DNA of 64,000 bases from Streptomyces parvulus (GTDB lineage Bacteria > Actinomycetota > Actinomycetes > Streptomycetales > Streptomycetaceae): contig NZ_BMRX01000006.1 in assembly GCF_014648855.1 (NCBI RefSeq), positions 248,001 through 312,000 of the forward strand, in the 5' to 3' direction. A program made the translations under genes and the position numbers. The stretch's first letter is position 1, and each line of letters begins with the position of its first letter. Positions 50,718 to 61,798 of the stretch are shown piece by piece. Under the pieces are notes generated by a model. It did not search any database. It was not told the origin of the DNA and was given only the letters and a program-made list of their open reading frames with translations.

Positions 50718-51445
50718 CCGTCGACTTCTCCCGGTTCCCGCTCGCCCCCGGCGACCGCGTACTGGACCTCGGCTGCGGCGCCGGCCGGCACGCGTTCGAG
50801 TGCTACCGGCGCGGCGCCCGGGTCGTCGCGCTGGACCGGAACACCGAGGAGATCCGCGAGGTCGCCAAGTGGTTCGCCGCGATGGAGGAGGCCGGCGAGG
50901 CCCCGGCCGGCGCCACCGCCACGGCGATGGAGGGCGACGCACTGGCCCTGCCCTTCCCCGACGAGTCCTTCGACGTGGTCATCATCTCCGAGGTGATGGA
51001 GCACATCCACGACGACAAGGGCGTCCTCGCCGAGATGGTCCGCGTACTCAGGCCCGGCGGCCGCATCGCGGTCACCGTCCCGCGCTACGGCCCCGAGAAG
51101 GTGTGCTGGACCCTCTCCGACGCCTACCACGAGGTCGAGGGCGGCCACATCCGCATCTACAAGGCCGACCAGCTGCTCGCCCGCATCCGCGAGGCGGGCC
51201 TGCGGCCCTACGGCAGCCACCACGCGCACGCCCTGCACTCGCCGTACTGGTGGCTGAAGTGCGCCTTCGGCGTCGACAACGACAAGGCGCTGCCCGTGCG
51301 GGCGTACCACAAGCTGCTGGTCTGGGACATCATGAAGAAGCCGCTGGCGACCCGGGTCGCCGAGCAGGCGCTGAACCCGCTGATCGGCAAGAGCTTCGTC
51401 GCCTACGCGACCAAGCCGCACCTGCCGCCGGTGGACGCCGCGTGA
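50711..51445 (+). CDS. Class I SAM-dependent methyltransferase
   Basis: The 244-residue protein has motif I VLDLGCGAGRHAFECYRRGARVVALDRN, motif II-like FDVVIISEVMEHIHDDKGVLAEMVRVLRPGGR and a C-terminal membrane-leaning SPYWWLKCAFGVDND region. It starts GTG 50711 inside the glycosyltransferase gene and ends in GTGA with the toroid gene. The substrate is probably the sugar or lipid made by its partner. Confidence 0.9.
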   Translation: MLTVDFSRFPLAPGDRVLDLGCGAGRHAFECYRRGARVVALDRNTEEIREVAKWFAAMEEAGEAPAGATATAMEGDALALPFPDESFDVVIISEVMEHIHDDKGVLAEMVRVLRPGGRIAVTVPRYGPEKVCWTLSDAYHEVEGGHIRIYKADQLLARIREAGLRPYGSHHAHALHSPYWWLKCAFGVDNDKALPVRAYHKLLVWDIMKKPLATRVAEQALNPLIGKSFVAYATKPHLPPVDAA

Positions 51446-52530
51446 CCTCTCCCCGGAGCCCCCGCACCCCCCGCACCGAACACCTCGTCCTGCCCGGCGT
51501 CCTCACCGACACCGAGGCCGCCGAGACCGTCCGCGGCATCCTCGCCGTACAGCGCGAGGACGGTGCGATCCCTTGGTTCCGCGGGCAACACCTCGACCCC
51601 TGGGACCACGTCGAGGCCGCGATGGCCCTCGACGCCGCCGACGAGCACGAGGCCGCCGGCCGGGCATACGACTGGCTGGCCCGGCACCAGAACCCGGACG
51701 GCTCCTGGTACGCCGCCTACGCCGACGGGGACTTCGCCGACGTCACCGACCGCGGCCGGGAGACCAACTTCGTCGCCTACGTCGCCGTCGGCGTCTGGCA
51801 CCACTACCTCGCCACCGGCGACGACACGTTCCTGGAGCGGATGTGGCCCGTCGTCCACGCCGCGATCGAGTTCGTCCTGAGCCTCCAGCAGCCCGGCGGA
51901 CAGATCGGCTGGCGGCGCGACGACGACGGCACGGACACCACCGACGCGCTGCTGACCGGCAGTTCGTCCATCCACCACGCGCTGCGCTGCGCGCTCGCGG
52001 TCGCCGAGCAGCGGGAGGAGCCGCAGCCCGGCTGGGAGCTGGCGGCCGGCGCGCTGCGGCACGCCATCCGGCGCCACCCGGAGCGGTTCCTGGACAAGGA
52101 CCGCTACTCGATGGACTGGTACTACCCGGTGCTGGGCGGCGCGCTGACCGGCACGGAGGCCAGGTCACGCCTCACCGAGAGCTGGGACCGCTTCGTCGTC
52201 CCCGGCCTCGGCGTGCGCTGCGTCGTGCCCAACCCGTGGGTGACCGGCGGCGAGTCGGCCGAACTCGCCCTCGCCCTCTGGGCGGTGGGCGAGTCCGACC
52301 ACGCGCTGGAGATCCTCCAGTCCATCCAGCACCTCCGCGATCCCGCGAGCGGCCTGTACTGGACGGGCTACGTCTTCGAGGACCGGGCGATCTGGCCCCG
52401 CGAACTGACCACCTGGACGGCCGGATCGCTGCTCCTCGCGGTCGCCGCCCTCGGCGGCCACGAGGCGACCTGCCAGGTCTTCTCCGGCAGCCGGCTGCCC
52501 AGGGGCCTGGACCCCGACTGCTGCGTCTGA
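51442..52530 (+). CDS. Prenyltransferase/terpene-cyclase-fold toroid protein, cytoplasmic
   Basis: The 362-residue protein starts GTG 51442 overlapping the methyltransferase stop. It has repeated helices LAVQREDGAIPWFRGQHLDPWDHVEAAMALDAAD, YDWLARHQNPDGSWYAAYADG and FVAYVAVGVWHHYLATGDD. SSSIHHALRCALAVAEQ, YWTGYVFEDRAIWPRELTTWTAGSLLLA and a C-terminal DPDCCV follow. The QxxDGSW motif and toroid spacing place it in the squalene-cyclase-like fold, but without DxDD. It has no signal peptide. It may act as a lipid-binding or cyclising partner of the glycosyltransferase; this is inference. Confidence 0.88.
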   Translation: MTSPRSPRTPRTEHLVLPGVLTDTEAAETVRGILAVQREDGAIPWFRGQHLDPWDHVEAAMALDAADEHEAAGRAYDWLARHQNPDGSWYAAYADGDFADVTDRGRETNFVAYVAVGVWHHYLATGDDTFLERMWPVVHAAIEFVLSLQQPGGQIGWRRDDDGTDTTDALLTGSSSIHHALRCALAVAEQREEPQPGWELAAGALRHAIRRHPERFLDKDRYSMDWYYPVLGGALTGTEARSRLTESWDRFVVPGLGVRCVVPNPWVTGGESAELALALWAVGESDHALEILQSIQHLRDPASGLYWTGYVFEDRAIWPRELTTWTAGSLLLAVAALGGHEATCQVFSGSRLPRGLDPDCCV

Positions 52531-52534
52531 CCGG

Positions 52535-52822
52535 TCAGCGCCGGCCGAGCCGGCCCGCGATGGCGTGGCCGACGAAGAGGTAGACGACGGCGGCGAGTCC
52601 GTATCCCGCGACCACGCGGGCCCAGTCCTCGTCGAACGTGAAGAGGTCACGCGACCAGCCGGCCAGCCAGTTGGCCGCGTCATGGACGAACTGGACCAGG
52701 TCGTTGGCCCGGTTGGCGTCCAACAGGTACATCAGAATCCACAGGCCGAGGATGAAGGCCATGATGTCGGCGACGACGGCTATGGCCCTGCCCGCGGAAC
52801 TGGAACCGTGAGATCTAGACAT
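52535..52822 (-). CDS. Small two-helix membrane protein, 95 aa
   Basis: The protein has two hydrophobic helices (AIAVVADIMAFILGLWILMYLLDAN and VVAGYGLAAVVYLFVGHAIAG). They are separated by a polar stretch with WLAGWSRDLFTFDEDWARV. The ATG at 52822 has AAGG upstream. It ends 5 bases from the toroid gene stop, convergent. It resembles conserved Streptomyces membrane proteins of unknown function. Confidence 0.8.
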   Translation of the reverse strand: MSRSHGSSSAGRAIAVVADIMAFILGLWILMYLLDANRANDLVQFVHDAANWLAGWSRDLFTFDEDWARVVAGYGLAAVVYLFVGHAIAGRLGRR

Positions 52823-52864
52823 GCCTTGCGTATGGCCCCTCAAGCCCGGCGGAAACCTACGCCG

Positions 52865-52904
52865 ACGGCCCTGCCTCCGGAACCGGTTCCGGAGGCAGGG
52901 CCGT
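52865..52904. terminator. 40-bp perfect palindromic terminator
   Basis: The left 20 bases (ACGGCCCTGCCTCCGGAACC) and the right 20 are exact complements with no spacer. It lies 25 bases after the DUF5336 stop and 43 bases before the start of the 95-aa gene on the same strand. It can form a very stable hairpin in either direction. Confidence 0.85.
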
Positions 52905-52928
52905 TGAGGCGGGCGTGGTGCGGGCGGG

Positions 52929-53783
52929 TCAGCCGCGCTGGATGCCCGAGGTGTCCTGGAGGACGCCGCGCCGGCCGTCCTGCGTCTGCGCGACCAGGTT
53001 GGCGCCGCGCTGCTCGACGGCCAGGTACCAGGTGCCCGGCGCCAGTTCGGCGATGGGCGTGGGGGAGCCGTCCTCCGCGAACAGCGGACGCGGCACCGGC
53101 ACGGCGAACCAGAACGGGGAGAAGTCCCCGGCCGGCTGCGCCTGCGCCTGGGCCTGCTGCGGGGCCTGCGGCTGGGGCTGCCCCGGCTGCGGCTGGCCGC
53201 CGAAGGGCTGACCCGGCTGACCCGGCTGACCCGGCTGGCCGCCGTACGGCTGCTGCTGGGCGCCGGGGTAGCCGTAACCACCCTGCGGCTGACCGCCGTA
53301 GGGCTGCGGGGCGGCCGGGCGCGGGGCCGGGATCAGGGCGCCCTTGAGGGCGGGGACCAGCGGCGTGGCCACCGCGGCGGCGGCCATGACCAGCGTGGCG
53401 ATGAGGGCCAGGATCAGGCCCAGGCCGGCGCCGAGCTCGTCGACGAAGCCGCCCTCGCCGTCGAAGGCGCCCGCCGGGTCGAAGATGTTGCCGAGCGCGC
53501 TCCAGGCCGCGAAGACCGTGAAGGCGACGCCGAACTGGCCGAGGTCGAGACCGGCCACCTTCTTGGGCTGCGGCATCGCGCGGGCCACCACGACGAGCGC
53601 GGCGCCGATGACGCCCGCCAGGACGACACCGAGCACGACCGGCCCACTGCCCCACAGGCTGGGGATGTCGGCGCTGTCCGAGGCACCGTCGATCGAGTAG
53701 ATGTCGAGGAACGACGCGATCAACAGCAGAACCGCTGCTCCGATCACCACGCCGTCGCCTCGAGTGAGGGAGCGGATATTCAC
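52929..53783 (-). CDS. DUF5336-family four-helix membrane protein
   Basis: The 284-residue protein has four helices in the N-terminal 150 residues (VVIGAAVLLLIASFLDIYSI, VVLGVVLAGVIGAALVVVARA, QFGVAFTVFAAWSALG, GLILALIATLVMAAAAVATPLV). A Gln/Pro/Gly-rich linker with GQPGQPGQPGQP-type repeats and a C-terminal globular part (SPFWFAVPVPRPLFAEDGSPTPIAELAPGTWYLAVEQRG) follow. The family includes the mycobacterial 34-kDa antigen. The location is the cytoplasmic membrane; the function is unknown. Confidence 0.88.
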   Translation of the reverse strand: MNIRSLTRGDGVVIGAAVLLLIASFLDIYSIDGASDSADIPSLWGSGPVVLGVVLAGVIGAALVVVARAMPQPKKVAGLDLGQFGVAFTVFAAWSALGNIFDPAGAFDGEGGFVDELGAGLGLILALIATLVMAAAAVATPLVPALKGALIPAPRPAAPQPYGGQPQGGYGYPGAQQQPYGGQPGQPGQPGQPFGGQPQPGQPQPQAPQQAQAQAQPAGDFSPFWFAVPVPRPLFAEDGSPTPIAELAPGTWYLAVEQRGANLVAQTQDGRRGVLQDTSGIQRG

Positions 53784-53941
53784 TTCAGGTCCTTCGTAGG
53801 TCGTCTCGTCGTCGGTAGAGGCGTCGCTGTCACGATGGCGCCGAAAGGTTCCGGTGTGAAGCGCGGGGGTGGCCCCTCATCGTACGGACGACACTATCGT
53901 CCGCACGTCGGGGCTGTCCGCAGGGATGGGAACGCTGATCG

Positions 53942-54877
53942 CTACCCGCGCAGGAAACTCACGATTCCCTCAGACATCCCTTGCGCCGCCTTCTGCCGCC
54001 ACGTGCCGGTGGTCAGCAGGGCCACGTCCTTGTCGTCGCGCATGTTGCCGCACTCGATGAACACCTTGGGAACCGTTGACAGATTGAGACCGCCCAGGTC
54101 CGTGCGCGTGACCAGGCCGGTGCCGTCGCCCAGGTAGTTGGACGGTGCGCTGCCCGTGGCGCGCAGGAAGTTGCCCGCGACGCGCTCGCCGAGTTCGGCG
54201 GAGGGCGCGACGATGGGGCGGGTGTCGGCGCCGCCGCCGTGCACGGCGCCCGGGAGGATCACGTGGAAGCCGCGGTTGCCGGCGCCCGATCCGTCGGCGT
54301 GGATCGAGATCGCCGCGTCCGCCCGCGCCTCGTTGCCGATCCGGGCCCGCTCGTCGACGCAGGGGCCGTACGGGCGGTCGCCGTCCTGGGTCAGCTTCAC
54401 GGTGGCGCCCTGCTCCTGGAGCAGCGTGCGCAGCCGGTGGGCCACGTCGAGGGTGAACTCGGCCTCCGGCCAGCCCGCGTTGGTGGCGGTGCCCGTGGTG
54501 TCGCACTCCTTGCGGTGCGTGCCGATGTCGACCTGGCGGTTGATCTCGGACGCGTGCTGGAAGTTGCCCGGGTTGTGGCCCGGGTCGATGACGACGACCT
54601 TGCCCTTGAGGGGACCGGACGCCGAAGGAGACGGCGACTTGGTGCCGGGGGACGGCGAGGAGCCCGCGGGGCGCTTGGCGTCGTCGTCGGGCGAGGCCGC
54701 GCCGCCGGACGGTGCCGCCGAGGCCGCCCGCCCCTCGTCCCCGCCGCCGACGGCCGCGTACACCCCCCATCCGAGCAGCCCCCCGGCCGCCAGCGCGGCC
54801 ACCGCCACGGTCAGTGGGCGGCGCAGTGGGGAGCGGCGGGGGTGGGAAGGTTCGGGTCCGGGGTCTGAGTACGACAC
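53942..54877 (-). CDS. N-acetylmuramoyl-L-alanine amidase (Amidase_3)
   Basis: The 311-residue protein has an N-terminal anchor (LTVAVAALAAGGLLGWGVYAAV) and a Ser/Pro/Ala linker. The Amidase_3 domain follows with VVVIDPGHNPGN, a zinc Glu in PEAEF, SIHADGSG (zinc His) and VFIECGNMRD (catalytic Glu). It cleaves the amide between MurNAc and L-Ala in peptidoglycan. The GTG start is without a strong ribosome site. It is anchored outside the membrane, so is probably a cell-wall remodelling enzyme. Confidence 0.93.
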   Translation of the reverse strand: MSYSDPGPEPSHPRRSPLRRPLTVAVAALAAGGLLGWGVYAAVGGGDEGRAASAAPSGGAASPDDDAKRPAGSSPSPGTKSPSPSASGPLKGKVVVIDPGHNPGNFQHASEINRQVDIGTHRKECDTTGTATNAGWPEAEFTLDVAHRLRTLLQEQGATVKLTQDGDRPYGPCVDERARIGNEARADAAISIHADGSGAGNRGFHVILPGAVHGGGADTRPIVAPSAELGERVAGNFLRATGSAPSNYLGDGTGLVTRTDLGGLNLSTVPKVFIECGNMRDDKDVALLTTGTWRQKAAQGMSEGIVSFLRG

Positions 54878-54899
54878 GTCAGCGACTCTAACCGGGGCC

Positions 54900-57701
<2,802 letters not shown>

Positions 57702-57768
57702 CTAGGGCGGCCACCCCGGCCTGTCCGGGACCAAATTCCGATGTACGGGCCGCGCTGCCGTTGAGACC

Positions 57769-59224
57769 ATGACACCCATGCCCGAAGCAACCAGTTCCCC
57801 CGTCTCCGCCGCCGACCGGACCTCCGCGCGCCGCACGCCGCCGACCTGGCTGGTCGTCGCGGTGGCCTGTGCCGGACAGTTCCTCGTCGTGCTGGACGTG
57901 TCCGTCGTCAACGTCGCCCTGCCGTCCATGCGCACCGACCTCGGGCTGAGCGCGCAGGGCCTGCAGTGGGTGGTGAACGCCTACGCCATCGCCTTCGCCG
58001 GCTTCATGCTGCTCGGCGGGCGGGCCGGCGACCTGTACGGGCGCAAGCGGATGTTCCTGGTCGGGCTCGGGCTGTTCACGCTGGCCTCGCTCGGCGGCGG
58101 CCTGGCGCAGGAGGGCTGGCAGCTGCTGGCCGCGCGGGCCGTGCAGGGCCTGGGCGCGGCGGTACTCGCGCCCTCGACGCTGACGATCCTGACCGCGGCG
58201 GTGCCCGAGGGGGCGGCGCGGGCCCCGGGCGATAGCGACCTGGACCGCCGTGGGCGCGGGCGGCGGTGCCGCGGGCGGGCTGGTGGGCGGTGTCCTGGTG
58301 GACGGGCTGTCCTGGCGCTGGGTGCTGCTGATCAACGTGCCGGTGGGTGCGGTGGTGCTGGCCGGCGCCGCGCTGTGGCTGACCGAGAGCCGGGGCGGCG
58401 AGCGGCGCCGCCTCGACCTGCCGGGCGCGCTGCTGGTGACCGTAGGCCTGGCGGTCCTCGCCTACGGCATCTCGCAGACCGAGCCGGCGGGCTGGACGGC
58501 GGCGGCGACGCTGGCGCCGCTGCTCGCGGGCCTCGCGCTGCTCGGGCTGTTCCTGCTCGTCGAGGCGCGGACGGCGGCGCCGCTGATGCCGCTGGGGCTG
58601 CTGCGGCTGCGGTCGGTGGCGTCGGCGAACGTGGCGATGCTGGTGTCCGGCTCGTCGATGTTCTCGATGTGGTTCTTCATGACCCTGTACGCGCAGAACG
58701 TGCTGGGCTACACCCCGCTGGAGGCCGGTCTCGCGCTGGTGCCCAGCTCGCTGGCGGTGATCATCGGCTCGAAGGCGGCGCCGCGGTTCATGCCGGTCCT
58801 CGGGGCGAGGAACGTGGCGGTGCTCGGCACGCTCGTGGCGGCGGCCGGCTTCGGCTGGCAGTCCACGATGACCGCGGACGGGGGCTTCGTGACCGCGATC
58901 ATGATCCCCGGCGTGCTGATGATGCTGGGCGCGGGCACGGCGGCGACTCCGCTGGCCTCGCTGGCGATCTCGGGCGCGGCTCCCGGCGACGCGGGTCTCG
59001 TCTCCGGGCTGATCAACACCTCCCGGACGATGGGCGGTTCGCTGGGCCTCGCGGTGATGTCGACGATCGCGGCGGCCAGGTCGGGGGGCGAGGGCGCCGG
59101 ACCGGTGGCCCTCACGGACGGCTACGCCCTCGTCTTCCGCACGGGCACGGCGGTCCTGCTCGCCGCGGCCCTGCTCATGTGGGCCTGGCTCCCGGCCGGA
59201 AGGTCAAAGCCGGCCCCGGCGTGA
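57769..59224 (+). pseudogene. DHA2-type MFS transporter with a +1 frameshift
   Basis: The frame from ATG 57769 reads a normal DHA2 N-terminal half (LVVAVACAGQFLVVLDVSVVNVALP, GGRAGDLYGRKRMF) and derails after PEGAARA. The second half is complete in the next frame: IATWTAVGAGGGAAGGLVGGVLVDGLSW onward to 59224. Removing one C from the CCCC run at 58223-58226 restores a 484-residue protein. Either a real frameshift or a sequence error explains it. The rest is intact with no other lesion. Confidence 0.85.
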
Positions 59225-59400
59225 GCGCCCGAGGGGACGCGGGGAGTGCCGAGCGCACCTCCGGCATGTGAGCGCCCCGAGGGGACGCGGGGAGTGTCGA
59301 GCGCACCTCCGGCATGTGAGCGCCCCGAAGGGGACGCGGGGAGAGCCGAGAACACCCCCGGCATGTGAGCGCCCCGAAGGGGCGCGGGGAACTGCGCGAG
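59221..59400. repeat. Tandem repeat of about 48 bp, 3.7 copies
   Basis: Copies start at 59221, 59268, 59316 and 59365 with GTGAGCGCCC. Each continues with (C)GA(A)GGGGACGCGGGG and ends CTCCGGCAT. The last copy changes to GGGGCGCGGGGAACTGCGCG, a widespread Streptomyces intergenic repeat. The first copy overlaps the transporter stop. The remaining bases to 59541 are C-rich and empty of genes. Confidence 0.85.
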
Positions 59401-59541
59401 CAACCCCCACCGGCCCGCGGCCGAAGAACCACCCCGCCCCCGGGCAGCCGCCACCCCCCGGGCAGCCGCCCCCCGGCCAGTCCCCCCCGGCAGCCGTCCC
59501 GCCGCAGCCGTCCCGCCGCGCAGCCGTCCCGCCGCCCCCAC

Positions 59542-60174
59542 TCACACCCACCCCTGCCGCCGGGCCTCGCGCAGCGCCTCCGTCCGGTTGCGGGTGGCCG
59601 TCTTGCCGATGGCCGCCGACAGGTAGTTGCGGACCGTCGACTCGGAGAGGTGCAGGGCCGCGGCGACGTCGGCGACCGTCGCGCCGTCCGCCGAGGCCCG
59701 CAGGACGTCGCACTCCCGGGCGGTGAGCGGGCTGGGCCCGGCACTCAGCGCGGCCGCGGCGAGTACGGGGTCGACGACCGTCTCCCCGGCCAGCACCCGG
59801 CGGACGGCGCCGGCCAGCTCCTCCACCGGACCGTCCTTCACCAGGAAACCCGCGGCGCCCGCCTCCATGGCCCGCCGCAGGTACCCGGGACGGCCGAAGG
59901 TCGTCAGGATCAGCACCCGGCAGCCCGGCGCCCGCTCGCGCAGCTCCGCGGCGGCGTCCAGCCCGCTGAGCCCCGGCAGCTCGATGTCGAGCAGGGCGAC
60001 GTCGGGACGGTGCGCCAGCACGGCACCGACGATCTCGTCCCCGGCCGGCACCTGGGCGACCACCTCGATGTCCGCCTCCATTCCGAGCAGCAGCGCGAGC
60101 GCGCCGCGCATCATGCCCTGGTCCTCGGCGAGCAGGACGCGGACGGGACGGCCGGGGGGAGGCGTGTCGGTCAC
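59542..60174 (-). CDS. NarL/LuxR-type response regulator
   Basis: The 210-residue protein has a receiver with acidic E17-D18 (LLAEDQGMMR), phosphoacceptor D63 (ALLDIELPG) and Lys (FLVKDGPVEEL). A LuxR HTH follows at 147-205 (SPLTARECDVLRASADGATVADVAAALHLSESTVRNYLSAAIGKTA). GTG 60174 is the start. Its partner kinase is encoded 1.6 kb upstream on the same strand, with a FAD enzyme gene in between. Confidence 0.93.
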   Translation of the reverse strand: MTDTPPPGRPVRVLLAEDQGMMRGALALLLGMEADIEVVAQVPAGDEIVGAVLAHRPDVALLDIELPGLSGLDAAAELRERAPGCRVLILTTFGRPGYLRRAMEAGAAGFLVKDGPVEELAGAVRRVLAGETVVDPVLAAAALSAGPSPLTARECDVLRASADGATVADVAAALHLSESTVRNYLSAAIGKTATRNRTEALREARRQGWV

Positions 60175-60183
60175 GGGGCAAGC

Positions 60184-61581
60184 CTAGGACGCCGGCGCCG
60201 TCCTGGACCGTTCGGCGGCGGTGAGAGGCGGTCCGTCGAGGTGGGGACGCTTCTTGCCCACGGCCATCCGGAGGAGCATGCCGGGGGAGAGCAGGCGGGT
60301 GGGCGGCTTCTGCATGCTCATGACCTCCAGGAGGTACCGCTGGGCCCGCGGGCTGCGGGCTCCCGCGTCCACGGCGCGGTCGACGAGCGCGGCCCCGAAC
60401 CGGTCGGCGGCCGTGGGCCCTTCCGCGGTGGCGCCGGGGTAGAGCACGTCCTGGCCCACCGCCAGGTTCCAGGCGTTGCCCACCGGCCGCGCCACCGCCC
60501 GCTGCAGGCGCCGTGACAGGCCTTCGCGGTGGAGCCCGTGCTTGAGGATCGTCCTGTCGATGGCGACCGCGCCCTGGGCCGCTGCGGTGAGGCCGTGCCC
60601 GTAGACCGGGTTGTAGGCGGCGACGGCGTCGCCGACGACGACGAATCCCTCGGGCCACTCGGCGGCCTTCTCGAAGTAGCGGCGGGTGTTGGCCGTGCTG
60701 CGGGACACCACCGGATCGGTGAGTGGCTCGGCCCGCTCGATGAGGTCGCCGATGACCGGGTGGCGCAGGCCCTTGGCGAAGCCGACGAAGGAATCGGGGT
60801 CGCCCGTGGGTTCGCCTCCGCGCGTGCCGGAAAGCGTCACGAGCCAGCGGCCGTCCTCGATGGGCAGGATGATTCCGCCCTGTCCGGGTGCCCGGCCCGG
60901 GTCCGCCTGGACGTTGACGATGGGGAACTCGCCGGCGGTGGAGCCGGGCGCCTTGAACATGCGGCTCGCGTAGACGACGCCGGCGTCGACGGTCCGCTCG
61001 GGGACCGGCGGGATGCCGAGGTCCTCCAGCCACACGGCGGCCCGGCTGCCCCGGCCACCGGCGTCGACGACGATCGTCGCGGGGATCGTCTCGTCGTTTC
61101 CACCGGTGTGGACGCGGACGCCCGTGATCCGGGAGGCGGTGCCCACGAGTCCGACGACCTCGGCGGGCCCGCGTACGGAGACGCGCTCGTCCCGCAGGAC
61201 GGCCCAGCGGACGGTGGCGTCGAGCAGGTCCCGGGAGCACACGAGGTTGACGGTGGGCGTGGCGAAGCGGCGGAACCACGGGCCGGACGGGGCCTTGGAG
61301 ACGAGATCGGTCATGATGCCCGCACGCCAGGCCCCCCTCTCCACGAGACGATCTCCGATGCACGGGAGGAGGGCTTCGAGGGCCGCGACGCCACCGGCCC
61401 ACAGCAGGTGGGCGTGCCGGGCCTGGGGGAGACCCTTGCGGGGTTCCGGCCCGGCGGGCAACGCGTCGCGTTCGACGATGACGACGTCGGCGAAGAGCGA
61501 GAGGGCGGAGGCGGCGAGCATGCCGGTCATGCCGCCGCCTATGACGACGGCGGTATCGCGGGGGCCGGATGTGTCGGACAC
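60184..61581 (-). CDS. FAD-dependent monooxygenase/epoxidase-like protein
   Basis: The 465-residue protein begins with a Rossmann GxGxxG (VVIGGGMTGMLAASAL) and R-rich PRKGLPQARHAHLLWAGG. IVVDAGGRGSRAAVWLED and the FAD motif FVVVGDAVAAYNPVYGHGLTAAAQGAVAID (GD motif) follow. It is the group of flavin monooxygenases with tetracycline- and epoxidase-type relatives. It lies 9 bases before the response regulator and 217 bases after the kinase. The substrate is unknown. Confidence 0.88.
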   Translation of the reverse strand: MSDTSGPRDTAVVIGGGMTGMLAASALSLFADVVIVERDALPAGPEPRKGLPQARHAHLLWAGGVAALEALLPCIGDRLVERGAWRAGIMTDLVSKAPSGPWFRRFATPTVNLVCSRDLLDATVRWAVLRDERVSVRGPAEVVGLVGTASRITGVRVHTGGNDETIPATIVVDAGGRGSRAAVWLEDLGIPPVPERTVDAGVVYASRMFKAPGSTAGEFPIVNVQADPGRAPGQGGIILPIEDGRWLVTLSGTRGGEPTGDPDSFVGFAKGLRHPVIGDLIERAEPLTDPVVSRSTANTRRYFEKAAEWPEGFVVVGDAVAAYNPVYGHGLTAAAQGAVAIDRTILKHGLHREGLSRRLQRAVARPVGNAWNLAVGQDVLYPGATAEGPTAADRFGAALVDRAVDAGARSPRAQRYLLEVMSMQKPPTRLLSPGMLLRMAVGKKRPHLDGPPLTAAERSRTAPAS

Positions 61582-61798
61582 GTGCGGTCGCGCTTTCTGT
61601 CGTGGCCACAGGGTGGCGAGGGGTGCCGACGGTCGTCGGCGCCGGGGGCCCGGGGGCCCGGGTGTTCGCCGGCGGCCGGGAGGGCCGCGGCGCGCGGGAG
61701 GTAGTCAGCCGGGAGCGCGGACGGCGGGGCGGGGCGGGACGGGCCCGGTGCCCGGGAAGTCCCGGTACCTGTGTCGCGCAACTGTAGTCGGCCCTTGA

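Noticed and set aside
59221..59400. CRISPR array
   Set aside because: The units are contiguous tandem copies without unique spacers, and no cas genes are present.
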